This document shows, one piece after another, positions 40,350 through 48,973 of a DNA stretch of 64,000 nt. The notes beneath the pieces are model-generated. The model did no database searches. It saw only the letters and a program-made list of their open reading frames with translations, and was not told the origin of the DNA. The stretch's first letter is position 1, and each line of letters begins with the position of its first letter. This DNA comes from Prauserella_A sp040635515. GTDB lineage: Bacteria; Actinomycetota; Actinomycetes; Mycobacteriales; Pseudonocardiaceae. Both the position numbers and the translations under genes were made by a program. The stretch covers positions 186,001 to 250,000 of the forward strand of contig JBEYHY010000003.1 of the NCBI GenBank assembly GCA_040635515.1, in the 5' to 3' direction.

Positions 40350-42833
40350 ATGGCACGCCGCAAAGGCACCATGACGCGGGTCGACCCTTCCGCCTTCGAC
40401 AAGGCCGGAGCCCACGTCTACGACAACTCAGTCAAGACGGAGATCGAGGACTCCTACCTGGAGTACGCCTACTCGGTCATCCACTCGCGCGCGCTGCCCG
40501 ACGCCCGCGACGGGCTCAAGCCCGTCCACCGCCGCATCTTGTTCTCCATGAACGAGAACGGGTACCGGCCCACCCACGCACACGTGAAGTCCTCGCGGGT
40601 CGTCGGCGACGTGATGGGCAAGTACCACCCGCACGGCGACACCGCCATCTACGAGGCGATGGTGCGGCTCGCGCAGGACTTCTCGATGAACGTTCCGCTC
40701 ATCGACGGGCACGGCAACTTCGGTTCCCCCGACGACGGTCCCGCCGCGTCCAGGTACACCGAGGCCCGGATGTCGCCGGAGGCGATGCTGCTCGTCGGCG
40801 AACTCGGCGAGGAGACGGTCGACTTCCGGCCCAACTACGACGGTTCCCTCCAGGAACCGTCCGTGCTTCCCGCGGCTTTCCCCAATCTGCTCGTCAACGG
40901 CACATCCGGCATCGCGGTCGGTATGGCGACCAACATGATCCCGCACAACATCGGCGAGGTCATCACGGCCGCGCGCTGGCTCATCAATCATCCCGGCGCC
41001 TCGCTCGACAAGCTCATGGAGTTCGTTCCCGGCCCCGACCTGCCGACCGGTGGCCTGCTGCTCGGCCTCGACGAGGTCCGCAAGGCATACGAGACCGGCC
41101 GTGGCATCGTGCGCATGAGGGCCAAGGTGCAGACCGGGCCCATCGAGGGCAGCAGGCGGCAGGGCATCACCGTCACCGAACTGCCGTACGGCGTCGGGCC
41201 GGAGAAGGTCATCGAGCGCATCACCGACGAGGTCGGCAAGTCCAAGCGCCTCACCGGCATCGCCGATGTCAAGGACCTCACCGACAGGGAGAACGGCACC
41301 AGGCTCGTCATCGAGTGCAAGGTCGGCGTCAACCCGCAGGCACTGCTGGCCGATCTCTACCGGCTCACCCCGCTGGAACAGTCCTTCGGCATCAACAACC
41401 TCGTGCTCGTCGACGGCCAGCCGAGGACACTCGGGCTCAAGCAACTGCTCGAAGTGTTCCTCGCCCACCGCTACGAGGTCGTCACCCGCAGGACCAGGTA
41501 CCGCAAACGCAAGCGCGAGGAACGGCTGCACCTCGTCGAGGGCCTGCTCAAGGCGCTGCTCGACATCGACAAGGTCATCAGGCTGATCAGGCAGAGTGAG
41601 AACGCGCAGGCGGCCAAGGACGGGCTGATGAAGCGCTTCAAGCTCTCCGACATCCAGGCGACCTACATTCTCGATACACCACTGCGCAGGCTCACCAAGT
41701 ACGACAAGATCGAACTTGAGGACGAGCAGGACCGGTTGCGCGAGGAGATCGCGGAACTGTCGAAGATTCTCGACGACGAGTCGGTGCTGAAGAAGGTCGT
41801 CTCCCAGGAGCTGGCGAAGGTCGCCAAGGAGTTCTCGACGGAGCGCAGGACCGGACTGATCGACGGTGACCTCAAGGAGGTGCTCGCCGCGTCCAAGTCG
41901 GCGGGCCCGCTGGAGGTTGCCGACGATCCCTGCCAGGTGATCCTCTCGGCGACGGGCCTCGTCGCCCGCACCGCGGCCGAATCGGAGGAAGTCGGCGAGG
42001 GCAGGCGGCGCAACGGCAGAGTCAAGCACGACGCGGTGTCCGCCGTCGTGCACACGACCGCCCGGGGGCAGGTGCTGCTCGTCACCAACACCGGGCGAGC
42101 GTTCAAAGTGGACGTACTGCCGCTGCCGGTCCTTCCCGAGCAGGCGGGAACGGTGTCCTTGCGTGGCGGTATGGCTGCCCGCGAACTCGTTCCGCTCGGC
42201 AAGGGCGAACGGGTCGTCGGCATCGCGCCGCTCGGCGAACAGGCGGCGGGGTCGCCAGGACTGGCCATCGGCACCAAACGTGGTGTGGTCAAGGTGTGCT
42301 CGCCGGAATGGCCGGTGCGCTCCGACGAATTCGACGTCATCAGCCTCAAGGACGGCGACGAGATCGTGGGCGCCACCTGGCTCACCGACGGCGAGGAAAC
42401 GCTCGCCTTCCTGTCCTCGCAGGCGGCTTTGCTGCGCTTCGCGGCCTCGCTCATCAGGCCGCAGGGACTCAAGGGCGGTGGTATGGCGGGGATCAACCTC
42501 AGCGGCGACGCCGAGGTGGTGTTCTTCGGTGCCATCCGTACCGACGACGAGGAACACGGCGAACCGATGGTCGTCACGGCGACCGGCGCCAGTGTGAAGG
42601 TCACCCCCTTCGCCGAGTACCCGGCAAAGGGCAGGGCGACGGCCGGGGTACGGGCGCACCGGTTCCTCAAGGGCGAGAACAGTGTCACCGTCGCCTGGAT
42701 CGGCCCGCGCCCGGCCGGGGCCGGCAAGAACGGCGACGCGGTGGAACTACCCGAACCCGACCCGCGCAGGGACGGCTCGGGGGCCGCGCATCCAGGACCC
42801 GATGTCGTCGGTCACCTCATCGAACGAGGCTGA
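40350..42833 (+). CDS. parC: DNA topoisomerase IV subunit A
   Basis: An 827-residue cleavage/religation subunit. The active-site Tyr is in AASRYTEARM, with GKYHPHGDTAIYEAMVR as quinolone-resistance region (Thr and Glu at the positions of GyrA Ser83 and Asp87). The long coiled-coil gate includes RRTRYRKRKREERLHLVEG. The C-terminal domain from about residue 540 has beta-propeller-like repeats but lacks a GyrA-box-like motif, in line with a decatenase. It ends near PDPRRDGSG. A terminator hairpin follows at 42841. Confidence 0.94.
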   Translation: MARRKGTMTRVDPSAFDKAGAHVYDNSVKTEIEDSYLEYAYSVIHSRALPDARDGLKPVHRRILFSMNENGYRPTHAHVKSSRVVGDVMGKYHPHGDTAIYEAMVRLAQDFSMNVPLIDGHGNFGSPDDGPAASRYTEARMSPEAMLLVGELGEETVDFRPNYDGSLQEPSVLPAAFPNLLVNGTSGIAVGMATNMIPHNIGEVITAARWLINHPGASLDKLMEFVPGPDLPTGGLLLGLDEVRKAYETGRGIVRMRAKVQTGPIEGSRRQGITVTELPYGVGPEKVIERITDEVGKSKRLTGIADVKDLTDRENGTRLVIECKVGVNPQALLADLYRLTPLEQSFGINNLVLVDGQPRTLGLKQLLEVFLAHRYEVVTRRTRYRKRKREERLHLVEGLLKALLDIDKVIRLIRQSENAQAAKDGLMKRFKLSDIQATYILDTPLRRLTKYDKIELEDEQDRLREEIAELSKILDDESVLKKVVSQELAKVAKEFSTERRTGLIDGDLKEVLAASKSAGPLEVADDPCQVILSATGLVARTAAESEEVGEGRRRNGRVKHDAVSAVVHTTARGQVLLVTNTGRAFKVDVLPLPVLPEQAGTVSLRGGMAARELVPLGKGERVVGIAPLGEQAAGSPGLAIGTKRGVVKVCSPEWPVRSDEFDVISLKDGDEIVGATWLTDGEETLAFLSSQAALLRFAASLIRPQGLKGGGMAGINLSGDAEVVFFGAIRTDDEEHGEPMVVTATGASVKVTPFAEYPAKGRATAGVRAHRFLKGENSVTVAWIGPRPAGAGKNGDAVELPEPDPRRDGSGAAHPGPDVVGHLIERG

Positions 42834-42840
42834 GCCACAC

Positions 42841-42869
42841 CGCGGGGATGCGGCGACCGCATCCCCGCG
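42841..42869. terminator. Bidirectional hairpin between parC and the pseudouridine synthase gene
   Basis: CGCGGGGATGCGG (42841-42853) pairs perfectly with 42857-42869 around a 3-base loop. It lies between convergent genes. Confidence 0.8.
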
Positions 42870-42872
42870 GGC

Positions 42873-43778
42873 CTACCGCCATGCTCTGAGGGTGGCCATG
42901 CTGTCGAACCTGCGCGGCTTGCCACTCAGCGGATCGGTGAATTCGAGTGTCTTGGCCAGCAACTGCAGTGGCCTGCTGAAGTCGTCCAGAGCGGTTTCGG
43001 TCAGCACCGGGTAGAACGTGTCGTCCACGATCGGGATCCCGAGTGACGACATGTGCAGGCGTAGCTGGTGAGTGCGCCCCGTGGTCGGCAGCAAGCGGTA
43101 TCTGCCGAGGCCTTCCCTGTGCTCGATCAGTTCGACGTGAGTCTCGGCGTTCGGCTCGCCTTGTACCTCTTGCGCGGTCATGATGCCGCGCTCCTTGACG
43201 ATGCGGCTGCGAACAACCGTGGGCAATTCCAGTTCGGGCCGATGGGGAGCCACCGCCTCGTAGACCTTTCGCACGGCCCGGTCGCGAAACAACGTCTGGT
43301 AGGGGCCGCGTAATTCCCTGCGGGTCACGAACATGACGAGCCCCGCCGTGACGCGATCGAGCCGGTGGGCCGGCGACAGCTCGGGCAGTTCCAGGTCGCG
43401 GCGCAGCCGTACCAGCGCGGTCTCCAGTACGTGCTTGCCGCGCGGGATGGTGGCGAGGAAATGCGGTTTGTCCACGACGACGAGGTCGTCGTCCCTGTGC
43501 ACGATGCCGATCTCGAAGGGAACCGGGACCTCGTCGGGAAGATCCCGGTGGAACCAGACGAACGTGCCCGGAACGAACGGCGTTTCCATGGTGATCGGCC
43601 CTTCGAGGCCGACAATGCGTTCTTCCCGCAGCATCGTGTCGATGTAGTGCGGTTCCAGCCGGGGCAACCGGTCGACCAGATGATCCCGCACCGTTGCCCA
43701 GCCACCTTCCGAGGGCAGTCTGATACGAGCGGCGTCGAGACCGTGCCGCTGCGGCAGTGGTGACGCGGGACGTTTCAT
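42873..43778 (-). CDS. RluA-family pseudouridine synthase
   Basis: A 301-residue enzyme. The catalytic Asp is in AHRLDRVTAGLVMFV, preceded by DLVVVDKPHFLATIP. The closing motif is TGRTHQLRLHMSSLGIPIVDD. It isomerises uridine in 23S rRNA or tRNA. A short N-terminal extension has weak S4-like character. The ATG at 43778 is preceded by TGAGGGGG. The gene ends 3 bp from the shared hairpin with parC. Confidence 0.9.
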   Translation of the reverse strand: MKRPASPLPQRHGLDAARIRLPSEGGWATVRDHLVDRLPRLEPHYIDTMLREERIVGLEGPITMETPFVPGTFVWFHRDLPDEVPVPFEIGIVHRDDDLVVVDKPHFLATIPRGKHVLETALVRLRRDLELPELSPAHRLDRVTAGLVMFVTRRELRGPYQTLFRDRAVRKVYEAVAPHRPELELPTVVRSRIVKERGIMTAQEVQGEPNAETHVELIEHREGLGRYRLLPTTGRTHQLRLHMSSLGIPIVDDTFYPVLTETALDDFSRPLQLLAKTLEFTDPLSGKPRRFDSMATLRAWR

Positions 43779-43857
43779 CCCCCTCACTGTAGCCGCAGGG
43801 CCGCCCCGGCCGTTCCCGGTAGCAGCGGGGCGACGCTGAAGGGTCAGCCGATCGCGC

Positions 43858-44859
43858 TCAGTGCGGATTTCCTCGCGCCATCCACCGGTATTGCAGGGCG
43901 ACCTCGGCGGGGCTGGCCACCTTGTCGAGGAACATGAGACTGTCGAAGCGGCATTCGCACGGATTGCGCTCCAGCGTGTTCTGCGGGAAGCTGCCGCCGA
44001 TCTTGATACCTCTCGGATCGGTCGCCGACGTCCGATGTGGACCCGGTGTTCCGCCGACCTCCCACGGGTCATCGGTCTCGGTGTAGAAGCCGGGAACCGG
44101 TTTCCCGTTGCGATACAGCGCCATCGTGCCCTTGTCGAAGTCGAAGGTCGCAGCGAGGAAGACCCACTCGTCCCTGGGAAGCAGCTGTTGCCAGTCCTGG
44201 CTTGCCGCGAACGTCTGCGAGCGCCCGTCGTCGAGCCGTCTTCCCAGCGCGACCAGCCGTAGTTCACCATCCACATTGATGAGTTCGAGCAGAGCCCTCA
44301 CGCCGTGGCCGTCGGAGTTGCCGGCCAGCACGCCCGCGAGACCGACGGCGTTGAACCGGTCATCGGGATCCGGTGTCGTCGAATCCGGTTTCGGATGGTC
44401 GCCGGTCATCTTGAACCAGCCCATCACCGTGGTCGAGGTGGTCGCGTTGAACGCGTTCAGCGTCGGTACGCCGCTGGGGGAGTACACCCCGGCTTTCCAG
44501 TCGTCGTTGCCTGCGACGTCCTCGTTGACCTGCTTGGTCTGCAACGCCCTTCGCGCTCCCGGGTAAGCGCTGTCGGCGACTCGCATCGCCGCTCCGCCGT
44601 TGATCAGTTCGATGTCGGTACCCGACCTGCCCAGATCGCGTTCGCTTCCGGGATGTCCCGCGACCGGATGGTCGAAGTCGTAGTAGGAGACGAGATGCGG
44701 CGCGAGCGTGGGAAAGACAGCGGGTCTGCCGGGCGACGCTTGTGCGACCGGTGTCGCGAGGCTCACGCCGACCAGGACGGCCGCGAGTGTGGCGCCCGTT
44801 CTCGCCACCCTGCTCGTGCGTCGCGTCGGGTTTCCACCCAGCCTTCCGGGCAGCGACAT
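43858..44859 (-). CDS. Secreted LamG-like jelly-roll protein
   Basis: A 333-residue exported protein. Its signal peptide is twin-arginine-like at the front (RRTSRVARTGATLAAVLVGV) and is cleaved after AQAS. The mature part is a concanavalin A-like/LamG fold: HLVSYYDFDHPVAG, TTVMGWFKMTGDHP, DEWVFLAATFDFDKGTMALY, then NGKPVPGFYTE and CECRFDSLMFLDKVASPAEV. Such modules bind or cut carbohydrates. The upstream LacI-type operator supports sugar-linked control. GAGGTGAG precedes the ATG at 44859. Confidence 0.85.
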   Translation of the reverse strand: MSLPGRLGGNPTRRTSRVARTGATLAAVLVGVSLATPVAQASPGRPAVFPTLAPHLVSYYDFDHPVAGHPGSERDLGRSGTDIELINGGAAMRVADSAYPGARRALQTKQVNEDVAGNDDWKAGVYSPSGVPTLNAFNATTSTTVMGWFKMTGDHPKPDSTTPDPDDRFNAVGLAGVLAGNSDGHGVRALLELINVDGELRLVALGRRLDDGRSQTFAASQDWQQLLPRDEWVFLAATFDFDKGTMALYRNGKPVPGFYTETDDPWEVGGTPGPHRTSATDPRGIKIGGSFPQNTLERNPCECRFDSLMFLDKVASPAEVALQYRWMARGNPH

Positions 44860-44880
44860 CTGCTCACCTCACGAGGGTCG

Positions 44881-44894
44881 TGAAAGCGCTTTCA
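44881..44894. promoter_or_regulatory. LacI-family type operator
   Basis: TGAAAGCGCTTTCA is a perfect 14-bp palindrome with the central CG typical of LacI/GalR-family operators. It lies 22 bp upstream of the LamG protein start. No LacI regulator gene is present in the window. Confidence 0.7.
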
Positions 44895-44945
44895 GTTCTC
44901 GGATTCAGAAGCCTACCCACGATTTCCCGTGCGGTCCAGAGGCGA

Positions 44946-45620
44946 TCAGTACGGTTGGTCGCCGTTGCGTGGCTTCACCAGCCCGGATTCGAACGCGAAC
45001 ACGACGAGCTGGGCGCGGTCGCGTGCGTGCAGCTTGACCATGGACCTGCTGACGTGGGTCTTGGCCGTCAGCGGACTGATCACCATGTGCTCGGCGATCT
45101 CCGCGTTGGAAAGGCCCCGCGCCACCAATGCGACGACCTCGCGTTCCCTGTTGGTCAGCTCGGCGAGCTGAGTACTCGCGCCAGCGGAGGGAGGCGATGC
45201 GACGAACTCGCTGATCAGCGAGCGAGTGATGGAGGGGGCCAGCAGGGCGTCACCTCGCGCGGCCACCCGCACGGAGTGCACGAGGTCGGCCGGTTCGATG
45301 TCCTTGACGAGGAAACCCGTCGCGCCGGCCCGCAGCGCGTTGAACACGTACTCGTCGAAACCGTAGTTGGTCAGCATGACGACGTGCACGCCGGTGAGTT
45401 CGGGATCGGCCACGATCCGTCTCGTCGCCTCGATACCGTCGGCTACCGGCATCTGGATGTCGATCAACGCGACGTCGGGGCGATGCGCGGCGGCAGCGGC
45501 CGCGCCTTCCTCGCCGTCGGCCGCCTCCGCGACGACCTCGATGTCGTCCTCCGCGTCAAGCAGCGCCCGGAAACCACCCCTGATCAGCGCCTGGTCGTCG
45601 ACGAGCAGCACGCGGATCAT
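44946..45620 (-). CDS. NarL-type response regulator
   Basis: A 224-residue response regulator with phospho-acceptor Asp54 (VALIDIQMPVAD), conserved Lys in FLVKDIEP and a C-terminal LuxR HTH, LTNREREVVALVARGLSNAE, then HMVISPLTAKTHVSRSMVKL. The ATG at 45620 overlaps the kinase stop (ATGA). It forms a pair with the upstream kinase. No transport genes are attached, so the target is unknown. Confidence 0.94.
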   Translation of the reverse strand: MIRVLLVDDQALIRGGFRALLDAEDDIEVVAEAADGEEGAAAAAAHRPDVALIDIQMPVADGIEATRRIVADPELTGVHVVMLTNYGFDEYVFNALRAGATGFLVKDIEPADLVHSVRVAARGDALLAPSITRSLISEFVASPPSAGASTQLAELTNREREVVALVARGLSNAEIAEHMVISPLTAKTHVSRSMVKLHARDRAQLVVFAFESGLVKPRNGDQPY

Positions 45621-46780
45621 GCGGTCGCGCCTGTCGGCAGGGTGGCCTCGACCGTGAACCCGCCTTGTTCCCGGGGCGCCGCGTGCAGTTTGCCGCCGAG
45701 CGCGCTGACGCGTTCCCGCATTCCGATCAGCCCGACCCCGCTCCGCGATGTGCTTCTCGTGGCGGACGGCTCGTCCTCGCGGCCCTCGTCCTCGACGCGC
45801 ACCGTCACCTCGCTTTCGTGGTAGCCAATGTGGACGGTGGTGGCGGCGCCTGCGGCATGCCTGCCGACATTGGTGAGCGCCTCCTGCACGATCCGGTAGG
45901 CCGCCCTGTCGACCTCGGCGGGCAGTGGCCGCCGTTCTCCCTCGATCGTCACCATCGCGGGTATCCCGGCTTTGCGGACCAGCTCGGCCAGCCGCGACAG
46001 ACCGGCGTCCTGCCGCTCGGGCTTGTCCGTGCGCAACACTTCCAGTGTCGCGCGCAGCTCCCTGCCCGCTTCCCTGCTCGCGTCCTGGACCGCGACGAGT
46101 GCTTCGGGGATCTCGGTTCCCCGCTTGCGGGCGAGATGCACCGCGACCCCGGCCTGCACGGTGATGATGGAGATCTGGTGGGTCAGCGAATCGTGCAGTT
46201 CCCTCGCGATCCGCAGCCGCTCCTCGCTCGCCCTGTGCAGCGCCGCTTGCTCCCTGGTTCGTTCCGCTTCGGCCGCCCGCCGCTCCACCTGCCGCAGGTA
46301 GGCCCTGCGATGCCGGGTCACCTCGCCGAGTACCAGTACGCCGAAGAACCAGCCGACGGGTAGTAGCGCGTCCTGGATGGCTTGCGTCGCAGGGAGCCCG
46401 TCCCTGAGTTCGGTGAGATTCTGGGCGAAGGCGAACACGATGAGCGGTGCGACGACCGCGATCCCCAGTATCCGGTGTCCCAGGCTCACCACTGTGTACA
46501 CCGCGATGAGCGCGGGAGCCGCGGCGATCGGGCCGGGATCGGCCTGGAGCGTGTAGACCAGGTTTGTGGTCAGACTGATCGCCAGCACGGTCCTCGGTGC
46601 GGTCGTTCTCGCGACGAGGGCCAGGGAACTGATCAATAGCAGGACGTAGTCGAGCGCGCCGGGCTTCGCCTGCCCGGTGAGCGCGTCCACGAGCACGAGC
46701 GCCGTCACCCCGGCGGCGAGCACGGCGTCGAGCGGGCCGGATCGCCACCGGTGCGCGGGCTCCGTATCAGCGGGTCCCAT
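45617..46780 (-). CDS. NarL-associated sensor histidine kinase
   Basis: A 387-residue kinase. About five hydrophobic segments cover residues 18-155 (VLAAGVTALVLVDAL, YVLLLISSLALVAR, LIAVYTVVSLGHRILGIAVV, VGWFFGVLVLGEV). A Glu/Arg-rich coil and the HisKA_3 box RIARELHDSLTHQISIITVQ follow, with His196. The HATPase has RIVQEALTNVGRHAAGA and GVGLIGMRERVSALGG. Typical of actinobacterial NarL-type kinases. Confidence 0.93.
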   Translation of the reverse strand: MGPADTEPAHRWRSGPLDAVLAAGVTALVLVDALTGQAKPGALDYVLLLISSLALVARTTAPRTVLAISLTTNLVYTLQADPGPIAAAPALIAVYTVVSLGHRILGIAVVAPLIVFAFAQNLTELRDGLPATQAIQDALLPVGWFFGVLVLGEVTRHRRAYLRQVERRAAEAERTREQAALHRASEERLRIARELHDSLTHQISIITVQAGVAVHLARKRGTEIPEALVAVQDASREAGRELRATLEVLRTDKPERQDAGLSRLAELVRKAGIPAMVTIEGERRPLPAEVDRAAYRIVQEALTNVGRHAAGAATTVHIGYHESEVTVRVEDEGREDEPSATRSTSRSGVGLIGMRERVSALGGKLHAAPREQGGFTVEATLPTGATA

Positions 46781-46851
46781 GAAGGCAGCCTAGACCGGAT
46801 CCCCGCCATTCTCGTTCGGTTCAGGGAGTACTCCCCGCGGAGTAGGCGGGC

Positions 46852-47826
46852 TCAGCCGCGCGCGGCGGCCAGTTCGAGTGCCTTCCGCGCGGCGTCGGCG
46901 TCGGTGATGAACGTCGACACCATGCCGGAACGCAGTACGGCGTCGATCGCCTCGGCCTTCGGCGTGGTGTAGCCCAGAGCGATGACCTCGGGTACCTGGT
47001 GCAATTCCTCGTGACTGATGGCGAGTACGTGGTGCGCGAGCCCGGTGGAGAGCGCGTTTCCCTCAGCGTCGAACAGCCGTGCCGCGACCTCGGCCTTGGC
47101 GCCGCGCTTCGTGATCGCGTCCCTTTCGGACGGACTGAGTGAGTCGTAGACCGTCGACTCGTTCTCCTGCCACGCCCCGATGCTCACGACGGCCTTGGTG
47201 ATGTTCCGGAACTGGCCGAAGGTCTCGGCGATGCCGGGCTGCCTCCGCAACGTCTCCGTCGTGCGCCGGTCGGGAAGGACGAGCGGCGCGAAGATCGGAT
47301 AGGCGTCCCCTCCGGAGACCCGCGCGAGTCCGCTCACGGTCTCAACGGACCGGTCCCGCATGTCCATGCCCGCCTGCACGCCGCACAACTGCACGACCGC
47401 GCAGCGCGGAAGGGACGTGATCTGTTCGGTCATCACGTTCACCGATCTCGCCCACGACAAGCCGATCACGTCGTCCTTCGTGGCCAGCTCGCTCAGCACG
47501 CTTGCCGCGAGCGCACCGATCCGCCGTCGCAGTTCGGGTCTTCCCTCCGGTTGACTCGCTCGTTCGAGCACGAAAGCGCGTCGCAGGCCGTACGCGGCGC
47601 ACAGCTCACCCGACAGTCCGGGATCGATGGGGAACGGCAGGTCGAAGGTCACCTTGACGATGCCGGTTTCCCTTGCCCATTCGAGTATCCGGGCCACCTT
47701 GAACCTGCTGATGGAGTAGTCCTTCGCGATGTCGAGCTTCGAGTGTCCTCGCACGTAGAACCGATGCGCGATCGCGGCGGCCTGAACCGAGTCAGTAAGG
47801 CTCGACGGGGCACTTCTTCTGCTCAT
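46852..47826 (-). CDS. SorC/DeoR-type sugar-binding transcriptional regulator
   Basis: A 324-residue regulator. The N-terminal HTH is FYVRGHSKLDIAKDYSISRF, then KVARILEWARETGIV. The sugar-phosphate-binding domain includes ELATKDDVIGLSWARSVNVM and SGMVSTFITDADAARKALEL. ATG 47826 lies inside a perfect palindrome (47821-47832). TATAGT (47838 to 47833 on the minus strand) ends 6 bases before the A of this ATG, so the message is probably leaderless. It controls the divergent polyol operon and itself. Confidence 0.92.
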   Translation of the reverse strand: MSRRSAPSSLTDSVQAAAIAHRFYVRGHSKLDIAKDYSISRFKVARILEWARETGIVKVTFDLPFPIDPGLSGELCAAYGLRRAFVLERASQPEGRPELRRRIGALAASVLSELATKDDVIGLSWARSVNVMTEQITSLPRCAVVQLCGVQAGMDMRDRSVETVSGLARVSGGDAYPIFAPLVLPDRRTTETLRRQPGIAETFGQFRNITKAVVSIGAWQENESTVYDSLSPSERDAITKRGAKAEVAARLFDAEGNALSTGLAHHVLAISHEELHQVPEVIALGYTTPKAEAIDAVLRSGMVSTFITDADAARKALELAAARG

Positions 47827-47832
47827 ATGAGC
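47821..47832. promoter_or_regulatory. SorC operator O1, overlapping the regulator start codon
   Basis: GCTCATATGAGC is a perfect 12-bp palindrome covering the regulator's ATG. An identical copy lies 104 bp away in front of the operon. Confidence 0.75.
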
Positions 47833-47924
47833 ACTATAGCTGGAAATATGGGTGAAAGGTTGACGTAACACCAGCACTTATCCTTCAATGCCTGCACATG
47901 TCGTCGTAGTAATGAATGAATAAC

Positions 47925-47936
47925 GCTCATATGAGC
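47925..47936. promoter_or_regulatory. SorC operator O2, upstream of the polyol operon
   Basis: A second GCTCATATGAGC, extended to CGCTCATATGAGCG at 47924-47937. It ends 17 bp before the dehydrogenase ATG and about 30 bp past a probable TTGACG-N18-TTCAAT promoter (47860-47889). Confidence 0.75.
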
Positions 47937-47953
47937 GGTGGAAGGTGGGTGGC

Positions 47954-48973
47954 ATGCGCGCCGCGATCGTCGACCAGCCGGGAGCCATCAGGGTGGGTGA
48001 TGTGCCCGACCCCAAGCCCGCCGAACGGCAGGTTGTCGTCAAGGTCGGCGCGTGCGGCATCTGCGGAACCGATCTGCACATCGCCGACGGGCACTTTCCG
48101 CCGACTCCCTACCCGATCGTTCCCGGCCACGAGTTCGCCGGTGAGATCGTCGAACTCGGGCCCGGTGTTCCCGGCGACTGGCGGGTCGGCGACCGGGTTG
48201 CCGTCGACCCTTCACTGTTCTGCGGCTACTGCACTCCCTGCAGATCCGGCCACGGCAACCTGTGTGCCAACTGGGGTGCCACCGGGGACACCGTCGACGG
48301 TGCCTTCGCCGAGTACGTCGCCGTCCCCTCGGCCAACTGCTATCGCATGCCCGACGACATGACCTGGCAGCAGGGCGCGCTCGTCGAACCCGTGTCCTGC
48401 GCCGTGCACGGCGTCAGGAGGGTCGGCGTCGAGGCCGGTGAACGGTTCCTCGTGATGGGGGCGGGAACGATGGGCCTCATCATGCAGCAGCTGCTGCAGC
48501 GTGCCGGTGCCTCGGTGACCGTCGTCGACCGCAACACGGCAAGGCTGGAAAGAGCCACCGAACTCGGTGCGGTCGCCGTCGCGGGCGACGCGACCGAACT
48601 GGCCGACGAGAAGTTCGACGCGGCGGCCGACTGCACCGGTGCCGTCCCCGCCATCGAGGCGGCCTTCGACTCGTTGCGCAGAGGCGGAAGACTGCTGGTC
48701 TTCGGCGTCGCCCCCGAAGAGGCACGCGTTGCGCTTTCCCCGTTCCGGATCTACAACGACGAGATCACCGTCGTCGGCTCGATGGCGGTGTTGAACAGTT
48801 TCGGCACCGCGCTCGACCTCGTCGCGGCGGGCGCCGTCGACACGGACGCGTTGCTCACCGACACACTTCCGCTCGAACGTTATCCCGACGCTCTCGCGTT
48901 GATGCGCAGTGGCGCCGGACTCAAGGTCCAAGTGATCCCGGGAGGCGGCAACGATGCCAACACCGCTCGGTAG
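47954..48973 (+). CDS. Zinc-dependent medium-chain polyol/alcohol dehydrogenase
   Basis: A 339-residue MDR enzyme. Catalytic zinc ligands are Cys37 and His59 with Glu60 (GACGICGTDLH, PGHEFAG). The structural zinc site is CGYCTPCRSGHGNLC. The NAD loop is GAGTMGLIMQQLL. It most resembles sorbitol/L-iditol dehydrogenases and probably oxidises the polyol carried by the downstream transporter. ATG 47954 is favoured; GTG 47945 is possible. It overlaps the binding-protein gene by 20 bp. Confidence 0.9.
   Translation: MRAAIVDQPGAIRVGDVPDPKPAERQVVVKVGACGICGTDLHIADGHFPPTPYPIVPGHEFAGEIVELGPGVPGDWRVGDRVAVDPSLFCGYCTPCRSGHGNLCANWGATGDTVDGAFAEYVAVPSANCYRMPDDMTWQQGALVEPVSCAVHGVRRVGVEAGERFLVMGAGTMGLIMQQLLQRAGASVTVVDRNTARLERATELGAVAVAGDATELADEKFDAAADCTGAVPAIEAAFDSLRRGGRLLVFGVAPEEARVALSPFRIYNDEITVVGSMAVLNSFGTALDLVAAGAVDTDALLTDTLPLERYPDALALMRSGAGLKVQVIPGGGNDANTAR

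Noticed and set aside
40428..42659. Minus-strand frame of 743 codons opposite parC
   Set aside because: Antisense shadow of a well-conserved gene, with no domain recognised.
44946..46748. A 600-residue kinase-regulator fusion frame
   Set aside because: Only the last 224 residues look like protein. The kinase lies in another frame and its stop overlaps the regulator ATG, so these are two separate genes.
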